DNA of 42,988 nt from Bacteroidales bacterium (lineage in GTDB: Bacteria; Bacteroidota; Bacteroidia; Bacteroidales; PWNQ01). The translations under genes were made by a program, and so were the position numbers. Position 1 is the stretch's first letter. Each line of letters begins with the position of its first letter. Location of the stretch: NCBI GenBank assembly GCA_021740245.1, contig JAIPAE010000006.1, positions 1-42,988 on the forward strand, in the 5' to 3' direction. The notes under the pieces are model-generated. The model searched no databases. It worked only from the letters and a program-made list of their open reading frames with translations, and was not told the DNA's origin. Positions 18,611 to 27,604 of this stretch are shown in pieces.

Positions 18611-19609
18611 ATGACAAAGATTAGGGCAGCTATCACAGGGGTAGGAGGTTACCTTCCTGATTATGTGCTCACAAACTATGATTTAAGTCAACTGGTGGAT
18701 ACTTCAGATGAATGGATAATGACCCGAATCGGTATCAAAACACGCCATATAGAAAAAACCAAAGGCAAAGGAACATCAGATATCGCCGTTCCTGCAATAA
18801 AAGAATTACTGGAAAAAACAAATACAACACCGGAAGAGATTGATTTTTTATTATGCGCAACAGTGACCCCGGATCATCAATTTCCGGCAACAGCCAATAT
18901 CATAAGTGATAAGATGGGCATAAAAAATGCATTCTCTTATGATCTGAATGCCGGATGCTCCGGATTTTTATATGCTTTGGAAACAGCAAACCGTTTTATA
19001 GAATCCGGTCAATATAAAAAAGTTATTGTAGTAGGAGCTGAAAAGATGTCCTCGATTGTAGATTATACAGACCGTAGCACATGTCCAATTTTTGGAGATG
19101 GTGCCGGGGCTGTATTGCTCGAACCGGTAGAAGAAGAATTAGGAATCATTGACAGTATGTTACAAAGCGATGGCGCCGGGCGTATACATTTGCATCAGAA
19201 AGCAGGTGGTTCCGTTATGCCGGCCTCAGAAGAATCTGTTAAAAACAGGCTTCATTTTATTTACCAGGAAGGACAACCTGTATTTAAAGCTGCTGTTGCT
19301 AATATGGCTGATACTTCCGTAAAAATGATGGAAAAACATAATATCGCTTCAGACGAATTGGACTGGCTTGTGCCTCACCAGGCAAATATGCGGATAATCG
19401 AAGCCACAGCCCGACGAATGGGCATCAAAAGAGAACAGGTCATGATTAATATCCAACGATATGGTAATACTACTGCTGCAACATTACCGCTATGCCTCTG
19501 GGACTATGAAAAACAACTTAAAAAGGGTGATAAGCTTATTCTATCAACATTTGGAGCCGGTTTTACATGGGGCTCTATCTATTTGAAGTGGGCTTATGAC
19601 GGTGCTTAA
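18611..19609 (+). CDS. fabH: 3-oxoacyl-ACP synthase III (FabH)
   Basis: FabH starts fatty acid synthesis by condensing an acyl-CoA primer with malonyl-ACP in the cytoplasm. The 332-aa protein has the full Cys-His-Asn triad: Cys116 (NAGCSGF), His256 (PHQAN) and Asn286 (YGNTTAAT). A purine-rich ribosome-binding site (GGAGG) precedes the ATG. It is the last gene of the yceD-rpmF-plsX-fabH operon, which is closed by the hairpin at 19628. Confidence 0.96.
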   Translation: MTKIRAAITGVGGYLPDYVLTNYDLSQLVDTSDEWIMTRIGIKTRHIEKTKGKGTSDIAVPAIKELLEKTNTTPEEIDFLLCATVTPDHQFPATANIISDKMGIKNAFSYDLNAGCSGFLYALETANRFIESGQYKKVIVVGAEKMSSIVDYTDRSTCPIFGDGAGAVLLEPVEEELGIIDSMLQSDGAGRIHLHQKAGGSVMPASEESVKNRLHFIYQEGQPVFKAAVANMADTSVKMMEKHNIASDELDWLVPHQANMRIIEATARRMGIKREQVMINIQRYGNTTAATLPLCLWDYEKQLKKGDKLILSTFGAGFTWGSIYLKWAYDGA

Positions 19610-19627
19610 TAAAAAAAATCTTAGTGT

Positions 19628-19660
19628 AGGGCATGCATATATTGTATGCCCTTTTTCTTT
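19628..19660 (+). terminator. Rho-independent terminator after fabH
   Basis: A 10-bp stem (AGGGCATGCA / TGTATGCCCT, one G-T mismatch pairing as wobble) with a 5-nt loop is followed by TTTTTC. It lies 19 bp after the fabH stop, so gatE is not part of the lipid operon. Confidence 0.8.
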
Positions 19661-19765
19661 ATAAATAATTCCTTTTCTGTGAATTTTTTTAGTTAGCATC
19701 TAAATAATCAATGAAAAGAGCTAAGCTAAGATGACAAACAATTTTCTTTTCTGAATTTTATTCTC

Positions 19766-19773
19766 TATTTTTG
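19766..19773 (+). promoter_or_regulatory. -7 element upstream of gatE-gatD
   Basis: TATTTTTG matches TAnnTTTG, 34 nt before the gatE ATG. TTTC at 19743-19746, 19 nt upstream, is a near-match to the TTTG -33 box. If real, this archaeal-type gene pair uses an ordinary Bacteroidota promoter. Confidence 0.45.
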
Positions 19774-19807
19774 ATCGAAATTTTTATTCTTAAGACAAAG
19801 AGAGCTT

Positions 19808-21793
19808 ATGTCAAATAAATTAAACCCCAAATCGAACTTCTTAAAATCAAAAGAGAAGATCGGTTATGTAAACCGAAAAGATGCCATACAAAAAGATTAT
19901 GATCGTATTGGATTTATGTCGGGATTAGAAGTTCATCAACAACTATTAACTAAAAGCAAATTGTTTTGCCGTTGTCCTGCAGGAATATATCATGATAATG
20001 ACAACTTTGATGCAGAATTAATCCGTCACATGCGCCCAACATTGAGCGAGTTAGGAGAGTATGACGGTACTGCTCTTATGGAATTTAAGACCCGGAAAGA
20101 GATCGTCTACAGGATCAATAATGAGAATGCCTGTACCTATGAAGTAGATGATACACCTCCATTTCCGATTGATAAAGAAGCTTTGGATATTTCAATTCAG
20201 ATATCGTTGCTTTCCAAACTGAATATTGTTGGTGAAGTGCATGTAACCCGCAAACAATATCTGGATGGTAGTATTCCAACCGGATTTCAAAGAACAGCAA
20301 TTATTGGTGTAGAAGGAGGAATTCCTTTAAAAAACAAGAATGTACGTTTAATTCAATTAAGCCTTGAAGAAGATTCCTGTCGTGAAATTTCCGATATAGG
20401 ACATACACGGGTTTTTAAAACAGACCGGCTTGGAATGCCACTGATCGAAACAGTAACGTACCCGGATATGGTCAATCCTGATGAAGTGAAAGAAGCATGT
20501 GACTATATTCGTTTTCTTAATCGTAGTACCGGAAGAGTCCGAACCGGCATAGGAGCCGGACGGCAGGATGTAAACGTAAGTTGCAAAGGTGGATCACGTG
20601 TGGAAATTAAAGGTGTTGCACATACAAAATGGATACCAGAACTGACACACATTGAAGCATACCGCCAGTATGCTTTATTGCACATTCGGGAAGAACTGAA
20701 AGAGCGAATATCAGACCCGGATAATTACACTATTCAACATAAAGAACTGGATTTCTACTCCTTTGAATTTGATCAGATTTCAGCAATAAAAAACGCAAAA
20801 CTCAACAATCAAAGAATTATTGCTGTCAATTTACCAGGTTTTAAGGGATTATTATCTCATTTTACCCAACCCACACAATGCTTTGCAGATGAATTTTCAG
20901 GTCGTTTAAAAGTCGTTGCTTGTTTAGAACACCCCAATATGACTCACAGTGAGGCACTGGAACCGGAAATAAGGGATGAAGACTGGGAAAAGATAAAAAA
21001 ACAACTTGAAGCAGAAGAACAGGATGCTCAGATCGTTTTCTGGGCTCCGGACGATGATGTAAAAACTGCACTGGAAACTATTGAAGAACGCTGTCAAATG
21101 GCTTTTGATGGTGTACCTGAAGAAACCCGGAAATCATTCATAAATGGATCAACAATATTTGAACGTGTCCTTCCCGGTGCAGATAGAATGTATCCGGATA
21201 CTGATACCGCTCCAATTCCTCTGGAAGACAAGTACATTGAAATTTTACGGAAAAATTTGCCACTGGAAGTTATTGAGCGATATCAACAACTTAAAAAATG
21301 GAATGTACCGGAAGATACTTATCAATATATCTTTTCAAAAAATTTGTACCCTGTAATTGTTGAACTCGTTGAAAAGTCCGGATTAAAACCTTCCTTTGCC
21401 GGAACGCTTATCGGACACCAGCTAAAATTTGTTGAAGGACACTACGAAAAAGGAGAACAGTTTGACTATTTTAAACTGGTGGATTTGTTTCAGTTTTTAT
21501 CCAAAGAAAAACTATCATATAACTTAGCCAAACAGATGCTACCCGTACTATATGAACATCCTAAAATGGATTTTGACTCTATCCTTACCAGTTTAGATTT
21601 CAAACGAATTCCACAAAAAGATATCATCGCCAGGATACCTTTTCTTAGTGAAAAGTTTGAAGAAATCAAGCAAAAAGAAGGAACAGAATACAAGGTCCAT
21701 TGGATAATGGGAGAATTAAGAAAACAAGCAACAGGTAATATGAAATATACTGACTTGCAGAAAGAGATCAAAAAACAAATCGCCACCAGTTAA
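19808..21793 (+). CDS. gatE: Glu-tRNA(Gln) amidotransferase subunit E (archaeal-type)
   Basis: GatE is the kinase/amidotransferase subunit of GatDE, which converts Glu-tRNA(Gln) to Gln-tRNA(Gln). The 661-aa protein is near archaeal GatE length and far longer than bacterial GatB (about 480 aa). The GatB-like cradle begins with GLEVHQQLLTKSKLFCRCP at about 39-57 and includes YLDGSIPTGFQRT, STGRVRTGIGAGRQDVNVS and GSRVEIKGVAH. An AspRS-like insertion of the sort found only in GatE lies at about 310-455 (AVNLPGFKGLLSH), closing with PGADRMYPDTDTAPI near 456-470. A YqeY-like tail fills about 530-661. gatD follows after 21 bp. GatE is classically archaeal, so its presence in a bacterium is the striking point. 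GatB is unlikely given the insertion and partner. Confidence 0.9.
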   Translation: MSNKLNPKSNFLKSKEKIGYVNRKDAIQKDYDRIGFMSGLEVHQQLLTKSKLFCRCPAGIYHDNDNFDAELIRHMRPTLSELGEYDGTALMEFKTRKEIVYRINNENACTYEVDDTPPFPIDKEALDISIQISLLSKLNIVGEVHVTRKQYLDGSIPTGFQRTAIIGVEGGIPLKNKNVRLIQLSLEEDSCREISDIGHTRVFKTDRLGMPLIETVTYPDMVNPDEVKEACDYIRFLNRSTGRVRTGIGAGRQDVNVSCKGGSRVEIKGVAHTKWIPELTHIEAYRQYALLHIREELKERISDPDNYTIQHKELDFYSFEFDQISAIKNAKLNNQRIIAVNLPGFKGLLSHFTQPTQCFADEFSGRLKVVACLEHPNMTHSEALEPEIRDEDWEKIKKQLEAEEQDAQIVFWAPDDDVKTALETIEERCQMAFDGVPEETRKSFINGSTIFERVLPGADRMYPDTDTAPIPLEDKYIEILRKNLPLEVIERYQQLKKWNVPEDTYQYIFSKNLYPVIVELVEKSGLKPSFAGTLIGHQLKFVEGHYEKGEQFDYFKLVDLFQFLSKEKLSYNLAKQMLPVLYEHPKMDFDSILTSLDFKRIPQKDIIARIPFLSEKFEEIKQKEGTEYKVHWIMGELRKQATGNMKYTDLQKEIKKQIATS

Positions 21794-21814
21794 GAATTCA
21801 GAAAACAAAAAATC

Positions 21815-23200
21815 ATGACTAACGATATTTTTCAGGGATATAAAGGACGAGCACTGGAAGTTTTAAAAAATTACAACGTTCGGGTATGGGGCAAGGCCAA
21901 AGTAGAAACAACCCGTGGAAATTTTGAGGGCACGGTTTTACCACGATCCGAGAATGATGATGACAAACATATTGTCATGAAAATCGCCACAGGCTATAAC
22001 ATTGGTATTGATACAGATACAATAAACAATATGACAGAGGAAGGTTATAAAAAAGCCAATTATGCCATCCCTGAGAAAGAATTTCCCTACAGCGATAAAA
22101 ACCCAAATGTTAAGCTATTTGGCACAGGAGGAACAATAGCATCCAGATTGGATTACAGGACAGGCGCCGTAATTCCAGCTTTTTCGCCCGGAGAATTATA
22201 TGGTGCAGTTCCGGAACTTGCAGATATTTGTAATATTGATACGGAGAAAGTTTTTGCTGTTTTCAGTGAGAATATGGGGCCCAAACAATATATTGCTTTA
22301 GCCAAAGCCATAGGAAAAGAGATAGAAAACGGTATTGATGGAATCATGATCGGCCATGGAACAGATACACTTCACCATACCGGAGCTGCCCTTACGTTCA
22401 TGGTTCAGAATTCGCCGGTTCCTATAGTCTTAGTAGGTTCACAGCGCTCTTCCGATCGTCCCAGCTCAGATGCTGCGCTTAACCTGATGCATGCAGCCAG
22501 AACTGCCGGGCATGGAGACATTGCTGAAACTCTTGTCTGTATGTTCGGCCCCACGTCCGATGAGTATGGATTGCTTCATAAAGGGACACGTGTGAGAAAA
22601 ATGCACTCTTCCTACAGGTCCACTTTCCGAACTATTGGCGACATTCCGGTTGCTACGGTAATAAAAGATGCTGTTCATCCTATCCATAAACGATATAACC
22701 CAAGAAGAAAAGACCGAAATGTAATCATCAAACCCTATTTTGATGACCGCGTAACTATGCTTTATTATTATCCGGGAATGAAACCTGATACTATAGATTC
22801 ATTGGTTGATAATGGTTATAAGGGTATTGTTTTTGTAGGTACAGGACTTGGCCATGTGAATAAAGAACTCTATCCGGCTATTGAGCGAGCTCAGGCTAAA
22901 GGTGTTCATATGTACATGACATTGCAAACCCTCTGGGGATATGTTCATATGTTCGTCTATGACACCGGGCGCGACATGATGGCTAAGGGAATTATCCCAG
23001 CCGGAAATATGCTGCCGGAAGTAGCCTTTATTAAACTCGGCTGGGCTCTTGGCCAAACACAAGACCCGGAAGAAGTTAAAAAATTAATGCTTACTCCAAT
23101 TAATGATGAAATAACCGAACGTGAACCTTATAACGGTTACCTGATATATCAGGGAGGAATTCCTGAAGTTGAGGAATTCATTAAAAAAGTGCATAAATAA
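21815..23200 (+). CDS. gatD: Glu-tRNA(Gln) amidotransferase subunit D (archaeal-type glutaminase)
   Basis: GatD is the asparaginase-like subunit that frees ammonia from an amide donor and feeds it to GatE. The 461-aa protein has the short N-terminal SH3-like domain that marks GatD off from plain asparaginase (LPRSENDDDKHIVMKI, TGYNIGID; about 1-90). The type I asparaginase fold follows. The catalytic residues are present: Thr107 (FGTGGTIAS), Thr183-Asp184 (HGTDT) and Lys262 (RVRKMHSS). GSQRSSDRPSSDAALN is also typical of GatD. It is encoded 21 bp after gatE, as expected for an obligate complex. L-asparaginase is a weaker alternative because of the N-terminal domain and partner gene. Confidence 0.92.
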   Translation: MTNDIFQGYKGRALEVLKNYNVRVWGKAKVETTRGNFEGTVLPRSENDDDKHIVMKIATGYNIGIDTDTINNMTEEGYKKANYAIPEKEFPYSDKNPNVKLFGTGGTIASRLDYRTGAVIPAFSPGELYGAVPELADICNIDTEKVFAVFSENMGPKQYIALAKAIGKEIENGIDGIMIGHGTDTLHHTGAALTFMVQNSPVPIVLVGSQRSSDRPSSDAALNLMHAARTAGHGDIAETLVCMFGPTSDEYGLLHKGTRVRKMHSSYRSTFRTIGDIPVATVIKDAVHPIHKRYNPRRKDRNVIIKPYFDDRVTMLYYYPGMKPDTIDSLVDNGYKGIVFVGTGLGHVNKELYPAIERAQAKGVHMYMTLQTLWGYVHMFVYDTGRDMMAKGIIPAGNMLPEVAFIKLGWALGQTQDPEEVKKLMLTPINDEITEREPYNGYLIYQGGIPEVEEFIKKVHK

Positions 23201-23305
23201 TTCTGATATGCACCTGATCTTATTTTTTCTGAATTGAGTGTTTTTCAGTATTTAAAATTCACTATTTTGATAAATAGTTATTCAATATGAACCAGTGATT
23301 TTAAT

Positions 23306-23313
23306 TATTTTTG
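23306..23313 (+). promoter_or_regulatory. -7 element upstream of the MltD-like/SGNH/MBOAT operon
   Basis: TATTTTTG matches TAnnTTTG, 22 nt before the ATG at 23336. No -33 box was recognised. It separates this operon from gatD, 135 bp upstream. Confidence 0.45.
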
Positions 23314-23335
23314 TTCTTTACAAACAACTACGACC

Positions 23336-24859
23336 ATGAAACGCTTAAATATCATTTTAGGTTTTATCATTTTTATTTACGGAACAGCATTTTCTCAGGC
23401 TGATTCTGTACACATGAATTCATCATCCGAAGATTATTTTAAAACTCAGATGGATAGTATGGATAACATGTGGGCCATACAGCAATTGGAAGCTCAAATT
23501 AAACAAAAAGCTGAATTCAAAAATGAAGAAGCAGGCAGAGTTAAAGCAACATTAGAATTTTTAGAAAAAGATATCCCCCTTACTTACAGCTCCTTGATGT
23601 GGGATTTTGTCCGATTCTATGTTTCACAACAACACTCACAAACAGAACGGCTATTAGGTTTATCCGAAAAATTATTGTCTGAAATTGACAGCATATTCAT
23701 TTCTAAAGGCATCCCGGCAGAATTAAAATATCTGGCTCTTGTACAATCAGCAATGAATCCCCATTTTGTATCAGAAAAGGGAGCTTCAGGTCCGTGGCAA
23801 TTCATGTATTCCACCGGAAGCTTATATGAACTGGAAATAGATTCTTACATTGATCAACGCAGAGATTACATAAAATCCACAATTGCTGCAGCAGAAATGC
23901 TTAAAGACCTGAATAAAATTTACAACAACTGGCAGTTGGCAGTTATAGCTTATAATTGCGGGCCAAGCAATTTGAACCGGGCTATTCGAAGAGCTAAAAC
24001 CCACAAAAACATTAATGAAATTTACAAACATCTGCCCACACCTGAAAGGGACTTTTATGCTGCTTTTGTTGCTATGGTTTTCATTACAGAAAATGCTGAG
24101 CACTTAGAGCTCAGACCAGCTCCTGTTAAATGGCCTGTGCAAACCGATACAGTAATTATTGACCAAAAACTTCATCTGGGACAAGTAGCCGCAGTTTTGG
24201 GTTTAAACATTCGACTATTACATGACCTGAATCCGGTTTACAGACGTTCAGTTATTCCTGCTTCTTACCAAAAATTCACACTAAAACTTCCCAGGGGCAA
24301 AAAATCAGCTTTTAAAGAAATGAAAGACAGTATCTATAACCACCGGGATACATTCTTTTTTCAACTTAAACCGGAACCGGAGCTCAATTCCGGGAAAAAA
24401 TATGCCAGTTACAAACCGCGTTCCCCTTCCGAAAATCATACATCCATTTATTACACGATAAAATCTGGTGATAACCTGGGGTATATTTCCGAATGGTTTG
24501 ATGTTAGCATCCGTGACTTAAGATACTGGAATAATATCCGGGGCAATATGATACGATCCGGACAACGCCTTTTGATCTATGTGCCAAAAGACAATGCAGA
24601 CTATTACCGGCAATATGACACCTTAAGCTTTGCAGAAAAAGAAAAACGGGAAGGTAAAAAAGTCGAAACTCCTGACAAAAAGCCAGCTAAACCCCTGAAG
24701 GAAGGAGAATATACCATTTATGTCGTAAAAAGCGGCGATTCAGCCTGGTCTATTGCAAAAAAATATCCCGGTATATCCGATCAGGATATTCTTCGCTGGA
24801 ATAATATCCGTGCCAGTGACCTTCGACGCGGACAAAAACTAAAAATCAAAAAGCAGTAA
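23336..24859 (+). CDS. MltD-like lytic transglycosylase-fold protein with two LysM domains, catalytic Glu replaced
   Basis: The 507-aa exported protein has a signal peptide (about 1-20, TAFSQ), an SLT-type domain (about 125-235) and two C-terminal LysM repeats (about 371-417 and 461-506) that should bind glycan. The SLT domain keeps the fold signatures GASGPWQFM and AVIAYNCGPSNLNRAI. At the catalytic position, where MltD relatives read VESAF, it reads VQSAM: Gln137, codon CAA at 23744-23746. Other positions drift too (GPWQFMYSTG rather than GLWQFMPSTG). Loss of that acid should abolish lytic transglycosylase activity, so it may be a glycan-binding scaffold. It leads the operon, 2 bp before the first SGNH gene. 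A sequencing error at that codon cannot be excluded. Confidence 0.8.
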   Translation: MKRLNIILGFIIFIYGTAFSQADSVHMNSSSEDYFKTQMDSMDNMWAIQQLEAQIKQKAEFKNEEAGRVKATLEFLEKDIPLTYSSLMWDFVRFYVSQQHSQTERLLGLSEKLLSEIDSIFISKGIPAELKYLALVQSAMNPHFVSEKGASGPWQFMYSTGSLYELEIDSYIDQRRDYIKSTIAAAEMLKDLNKIYNNWQLAVIAYNCGPSNLNRAIRRAKTHKNINEIYKHLPTPERDFYAAFVAMVFITENAEHLELRPAPVKWPVQTDTVIIDQKLHLGQVAAVLGLNIRLLHDLNPVYRRSVIPASYQKFTLKLPRGKKSAFKEMKDSIYNHRDTFFFQLKPEPELNSGKKYASYKPRSPSENHTSIYYTIKSGDNLGYISEWFDVSIRDLRYWNNIRGNMIRSGQRLLIYVPKDNADYYRQYDTLSFAEKEKREGKKVETPDKKPAKPLKEGEYTIYVVKSGDSAWSIAKKYPGISDQDILRWNNIRASDLRRGQKLKIKKQ

Positions 24860-24861
24860 AT

Positions 24862-26340
24862 ATGAGAAAACCATTGCATACGCTTGGGTTTCTTATTGCT
24901 GTTATTATCATTTTGGGAATAATTAGTTTAATAATCCCTGAAAGTGGCTGGAAAATTAATGATAAAATATCGATCAATTTTCCCACTTTTGAAAATATCC
25001 TTAATCCTGAAGATGTTGAATATGCTGATATCAGTAAGATTATCGAAAAGCACTCTGACACAGCTTCCATGATTAAACCAGACACCAGCAGTGGAAAACG
25101 TGATACTGTCAGAGCAAATGCAGATTCACTAAGAAAACATATACACAAAATTGAAATGACAAGTGAAGGCCGCGATAAATTAGCCTCTTTGTTTGAAAAA
25201 CTGAAGACTGTTTCTTCCGGAAATCCGGTTAGGATATGGCATTATGGTGACTCCCAAATAGAAAGTGACCGTATTTCCGGCTTTATCCGGGAGAACCTTC
25301 AACGTTCGTTTGGAGGATATGGCACTGGTCTTCTCTCATTAACTCCAGTCACTCAAAAACTCTCCTGGCGAGTCCAGCCTCAGGGAAACTGGGAACGATA
25401 TACTTTGTTCGGCAAGGTGGATTCTACGATACCACACAAACAATTTGGGCCGATGTTATGCATTTCCCGTTTCTCACCCTTCTGGAATGACAGCCTGCCC
25501 AATGATTCTGTTATTTATAAAGCTTCTGTATCCCTTAAAAACTCTTTTATGGGATATAAGCATACACATAGTTTTAGTCATGCTAAACTTTTTTATGGAA
25601 ATATTCATAAGCCTGTAAAAATTACTATAAAAAATGAAGACGGTAAAATATTACACGTAGATTCACTAATGATAAGTGATAAAAAAATCAATACTTATAA
25701 ACTCCCTGTGAAATCGGGTATCAGCGAGTTTTCAATGCATTTTGAAGGTTATGACAGCCCGGATTTTTACGGAATATCACTTGAAAGCAGTAAAGGAGTT
25801 CTGGTTGATAATATTCCTCTGCGCGGTAGCTCTGGTTTAATATTTTCACGTATAGACTATGGCTTTTATTTGAATCTATTAACCCATTTTGATGTGGATA
25901 TGATTATTATGCAATTTGGGATAAATGTTGTATCAGAAGAGAAAGAAAATTTTAAATATTATGAACGCTGGATATATCGTCAATTGCAAACTATAAAGAA
26001 AATGCGCCCTGATATACCGGTTCTGGTCATTGGACCTTCGGACATGGCAACTAAGAAAGGGACAAAATATGTAACCTATGAAAGTGTTCCAAAAATACGA
26101 TCAGCATTAAAAAATGCTACACTTCGATCCGGATATTGTTTTTGGGACCTTTATGAAGCAATGGGCGGAAAAAATTCCATGCCCAGTTGGGTATTTGCAA
26201 AGCCTCCACTGGCAGGTAAAGATTTTACCCACTTTAATCAGATGGGAGCTCAAATAATAAGTAATATGATATATAATGCCTTGATGTTTGAATATCAGAA
26301 TTATCTGAATAAAATTGCTGCTAATAGTGAAGAAGAATAA
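24862..26340 (+). CDS. Membrane-anchored SGNH/GDSL hydrolase-family protein
   Basis: The 492-aa protein has one N-terminal membrane helix (about 7-28), so its catalytic domain should face the periplasm. The SGNH catalytic blocks are intact: Ser131 in HYGDSQIE, Asn355 in QFGIN, and Asp454/His457 in DFTHFNQMG. Between residues 170 and 310 lies a beta-rich insertion, as in AlgX/AlgJ-like or PatB-like acetyltransferases. Such proteins add or remove O-acetyl groups on polysaccharides. It overlaps the next gene and sits in an operon with an MBOAT transporter-acyltransferase, which favours O-acetyl transfer to a wall or exopolysaccharide. Esterase activity is the alternative. Confidence 0.78.
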   Translation: MRKPLHTLGFLIAVIIILGIISLIIPESGWKINDKISINFPTFENILNPEDVEYADISKIIEKHSDTASMIKPDTSSGKRDTVRANADSLRKHIHKIEMTSEGRDKLASLFEKLKTVSSGNPVRIWHYGDSQIESDRISGFIRENLQRSFGGYGTGLLSLTPVTQKLSWRVQPQGNWERYTLFGKVDSTIPHKQFGPMLCISRFSPFWNDSLPNDSVIYKASVSLKNSFMGYKHTHSFSHAKLFYGNIHKPVKITIKNEDGKILHVDSLMISDKKINTYKLPVKSGISEFSMHFEGYDSPDFYGISLESSKGVLVDNIPLRGSSGLIFSRIDYGFYLNLLTHFDVDMIIMQFGINVVSEEKENFKYYERWIYRQLQTIKKMRPDIPVLVIGPSDMATKKGTKYVTYESVPKIRSALKNATLRSGYCFWDLYEAMGGKNSMPSWVFAKPPLAGKDFTHFNQMGAQIISNMIYNALMFEYQNYLNKIAANSEEE

Positions 26341-27604
26341 ATGGATATGGATATCAATTTTCATTTTGATCCCCTGGATATCAAAGGGACAGTTATATGA
26401 TATTTCCTGTGACGAATATACATTTATTAATCCTGATACTAACAATCTTGAAATAAATGAAAGCCCATCCATGAGTCACTTTTTTTCTAAGCTTGACTCA
26501 CTGGTTTTATTTGGAGATCGAAAGTTGAATATTTTTCATATCGGTGATTCCCACATTCAAGCAGATTTCTTTTCACATCGATTGCGTGATAATTTCCAAA
26601 ATATAGCCCGTGGCCAAAACGGCGGACGTGGTTTTATTTTTCCTTACCAAATGGCTGAAACGAATAATCCGTTAAATTACAATGTATCCTGGACAGGAAA
26701 ATGGGACAATTGTAAAATTGTTGACCGTAACACAAAATGCTCAACCGGGTTAGGTGGCATAAGCATTATTACAAAAGATTCTGTTGCCTCCTTTTCTGTA
26801 TTTATGTCATCAGATAATCAACATGATTATTTTTTTAACCAGGTCAGGCTCTTTCATAATTATGACACATCTCAATGGAAAGTTTATCCCTCAGATACTT
26901 CACAACGATATTCCCAAAGGTTTTTTCCTGAATATGGTTACACATTATTCCATTTTACTGAATTAAAAGACAGTATACGTTTCAATATCACGATGAGTGA
27001 CAGCATTTCAGTTGTAGTTCCCTATCAACTGTTGGGACTTTCATTAGACAATTCTGATCCCGGTATAGTTTATCACTCATCGGGTGTTAATGGTGCTAAT
27101 ATTCAGGACTGGCTGAAGAGCCAATATCTTCAAAAACATTTAAGTGCAATCAATCCTGATCTCATTATTATTTCCCTGGGTACCAATGATTCCTATTCCA
27201 GAACTTTTAATCAGCAGGAATTTAAGTATAATTACAGAAGACTCGTAGAAAAAATGAAAAATGCTGCTCCGGATGCTGCTTTCATTCTTACAGCTCCCGG
27301 AGACAATTATTTGTACCGAAGATATTTAAACCGGAATATATCTAAAGCTGTCAACATAATTCGAGAAATAGCGCAAGATCAACAACTGGCTTTTTGGAAC
27401 TTCTACTCGGTTATGGGCAAAATGAACTCAATAAAATACTGGCACAATGCCGGTCTTACTGCGCATGACTTTCTGCATTTTAATCAAAAAGGTTACAGCC
27501 TGCAGGGTAATCTGCTTTTCCATGCAATAATGAAAGCTTATCATGATCACATTCACAAACCGAAACAACCAAAACCAAAAGCAAAAGCTAAAATAAACAA
27601 ATGA
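26327..27604 (+). CDS. Exported SGNH/GDSL hydrolase-family protein
   Basis: This is a second SGNH protein, 425 aa from the chosen GTG. That start gives a clean signal peptide (MKKNKWIWISIFILIPWISKG); a TTG at 26315 would add four residues, and the ATG at 26341 is out of frame. It overlaps the end of the previous gene by 14 bp. Catalytic blocks are present: Ser75 in HIGDSHIQ, GTND in ISLGTNDSY, and Asp381/His384 in HDFLHFNQKG. It resembles its neighbour in layout and probably arose by duplication. One of the pair may transfer acetyl groups and the other hydrolyse them. Its C-terminus is Lys/Pro-rich. The stop overlaps the MBOAT start. Confidence 0.77.
   Translation: MKKNKWIWISIFILIPWISKGQLYDISCDEYTFINPDTNNLEINESPSMSHFFSKLDSLVLFGDRKLNIFHIGDSHIQADFFSHRLRDNFQNIARGQNGGRGFIFPYQMAETNNPLNYNVSWTGKWDNCKIVDRNTKCSTGLGGISIITKDSVASFSVFMSSDNQHDYFFNQVRLFHNYDTSQWKVYPSDTSQRYSQRFFPEYGYTLFHFTELKDSIRFNITMSDSISVVVPYQLLGLSLDNSDPGIVYHSSGVNGANIQDWLKSQYLQKHLSAINPDLIIISLGTNDSYSRTFNQQEFKYNYRRLVEKMKNAAPDAAFILTAPGDNYLYRRYLNRNISKAVNIIREIAQDQQLAFWNFYSVMGKMNSIKYWHNAGLTAHDFLHFNQKGYSLQGNLLFHAIMKAYHDHIHKPKQPKPKAKAKINK

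Noticed and set aside
19808-21793. Calling this gene gatB
   Set aside because: The protein is about 180 residues too long, has the AspRS-like insertion and PGADRMYPDTD motif of GatE, and is paired with gatD rather than gatA and gatC.
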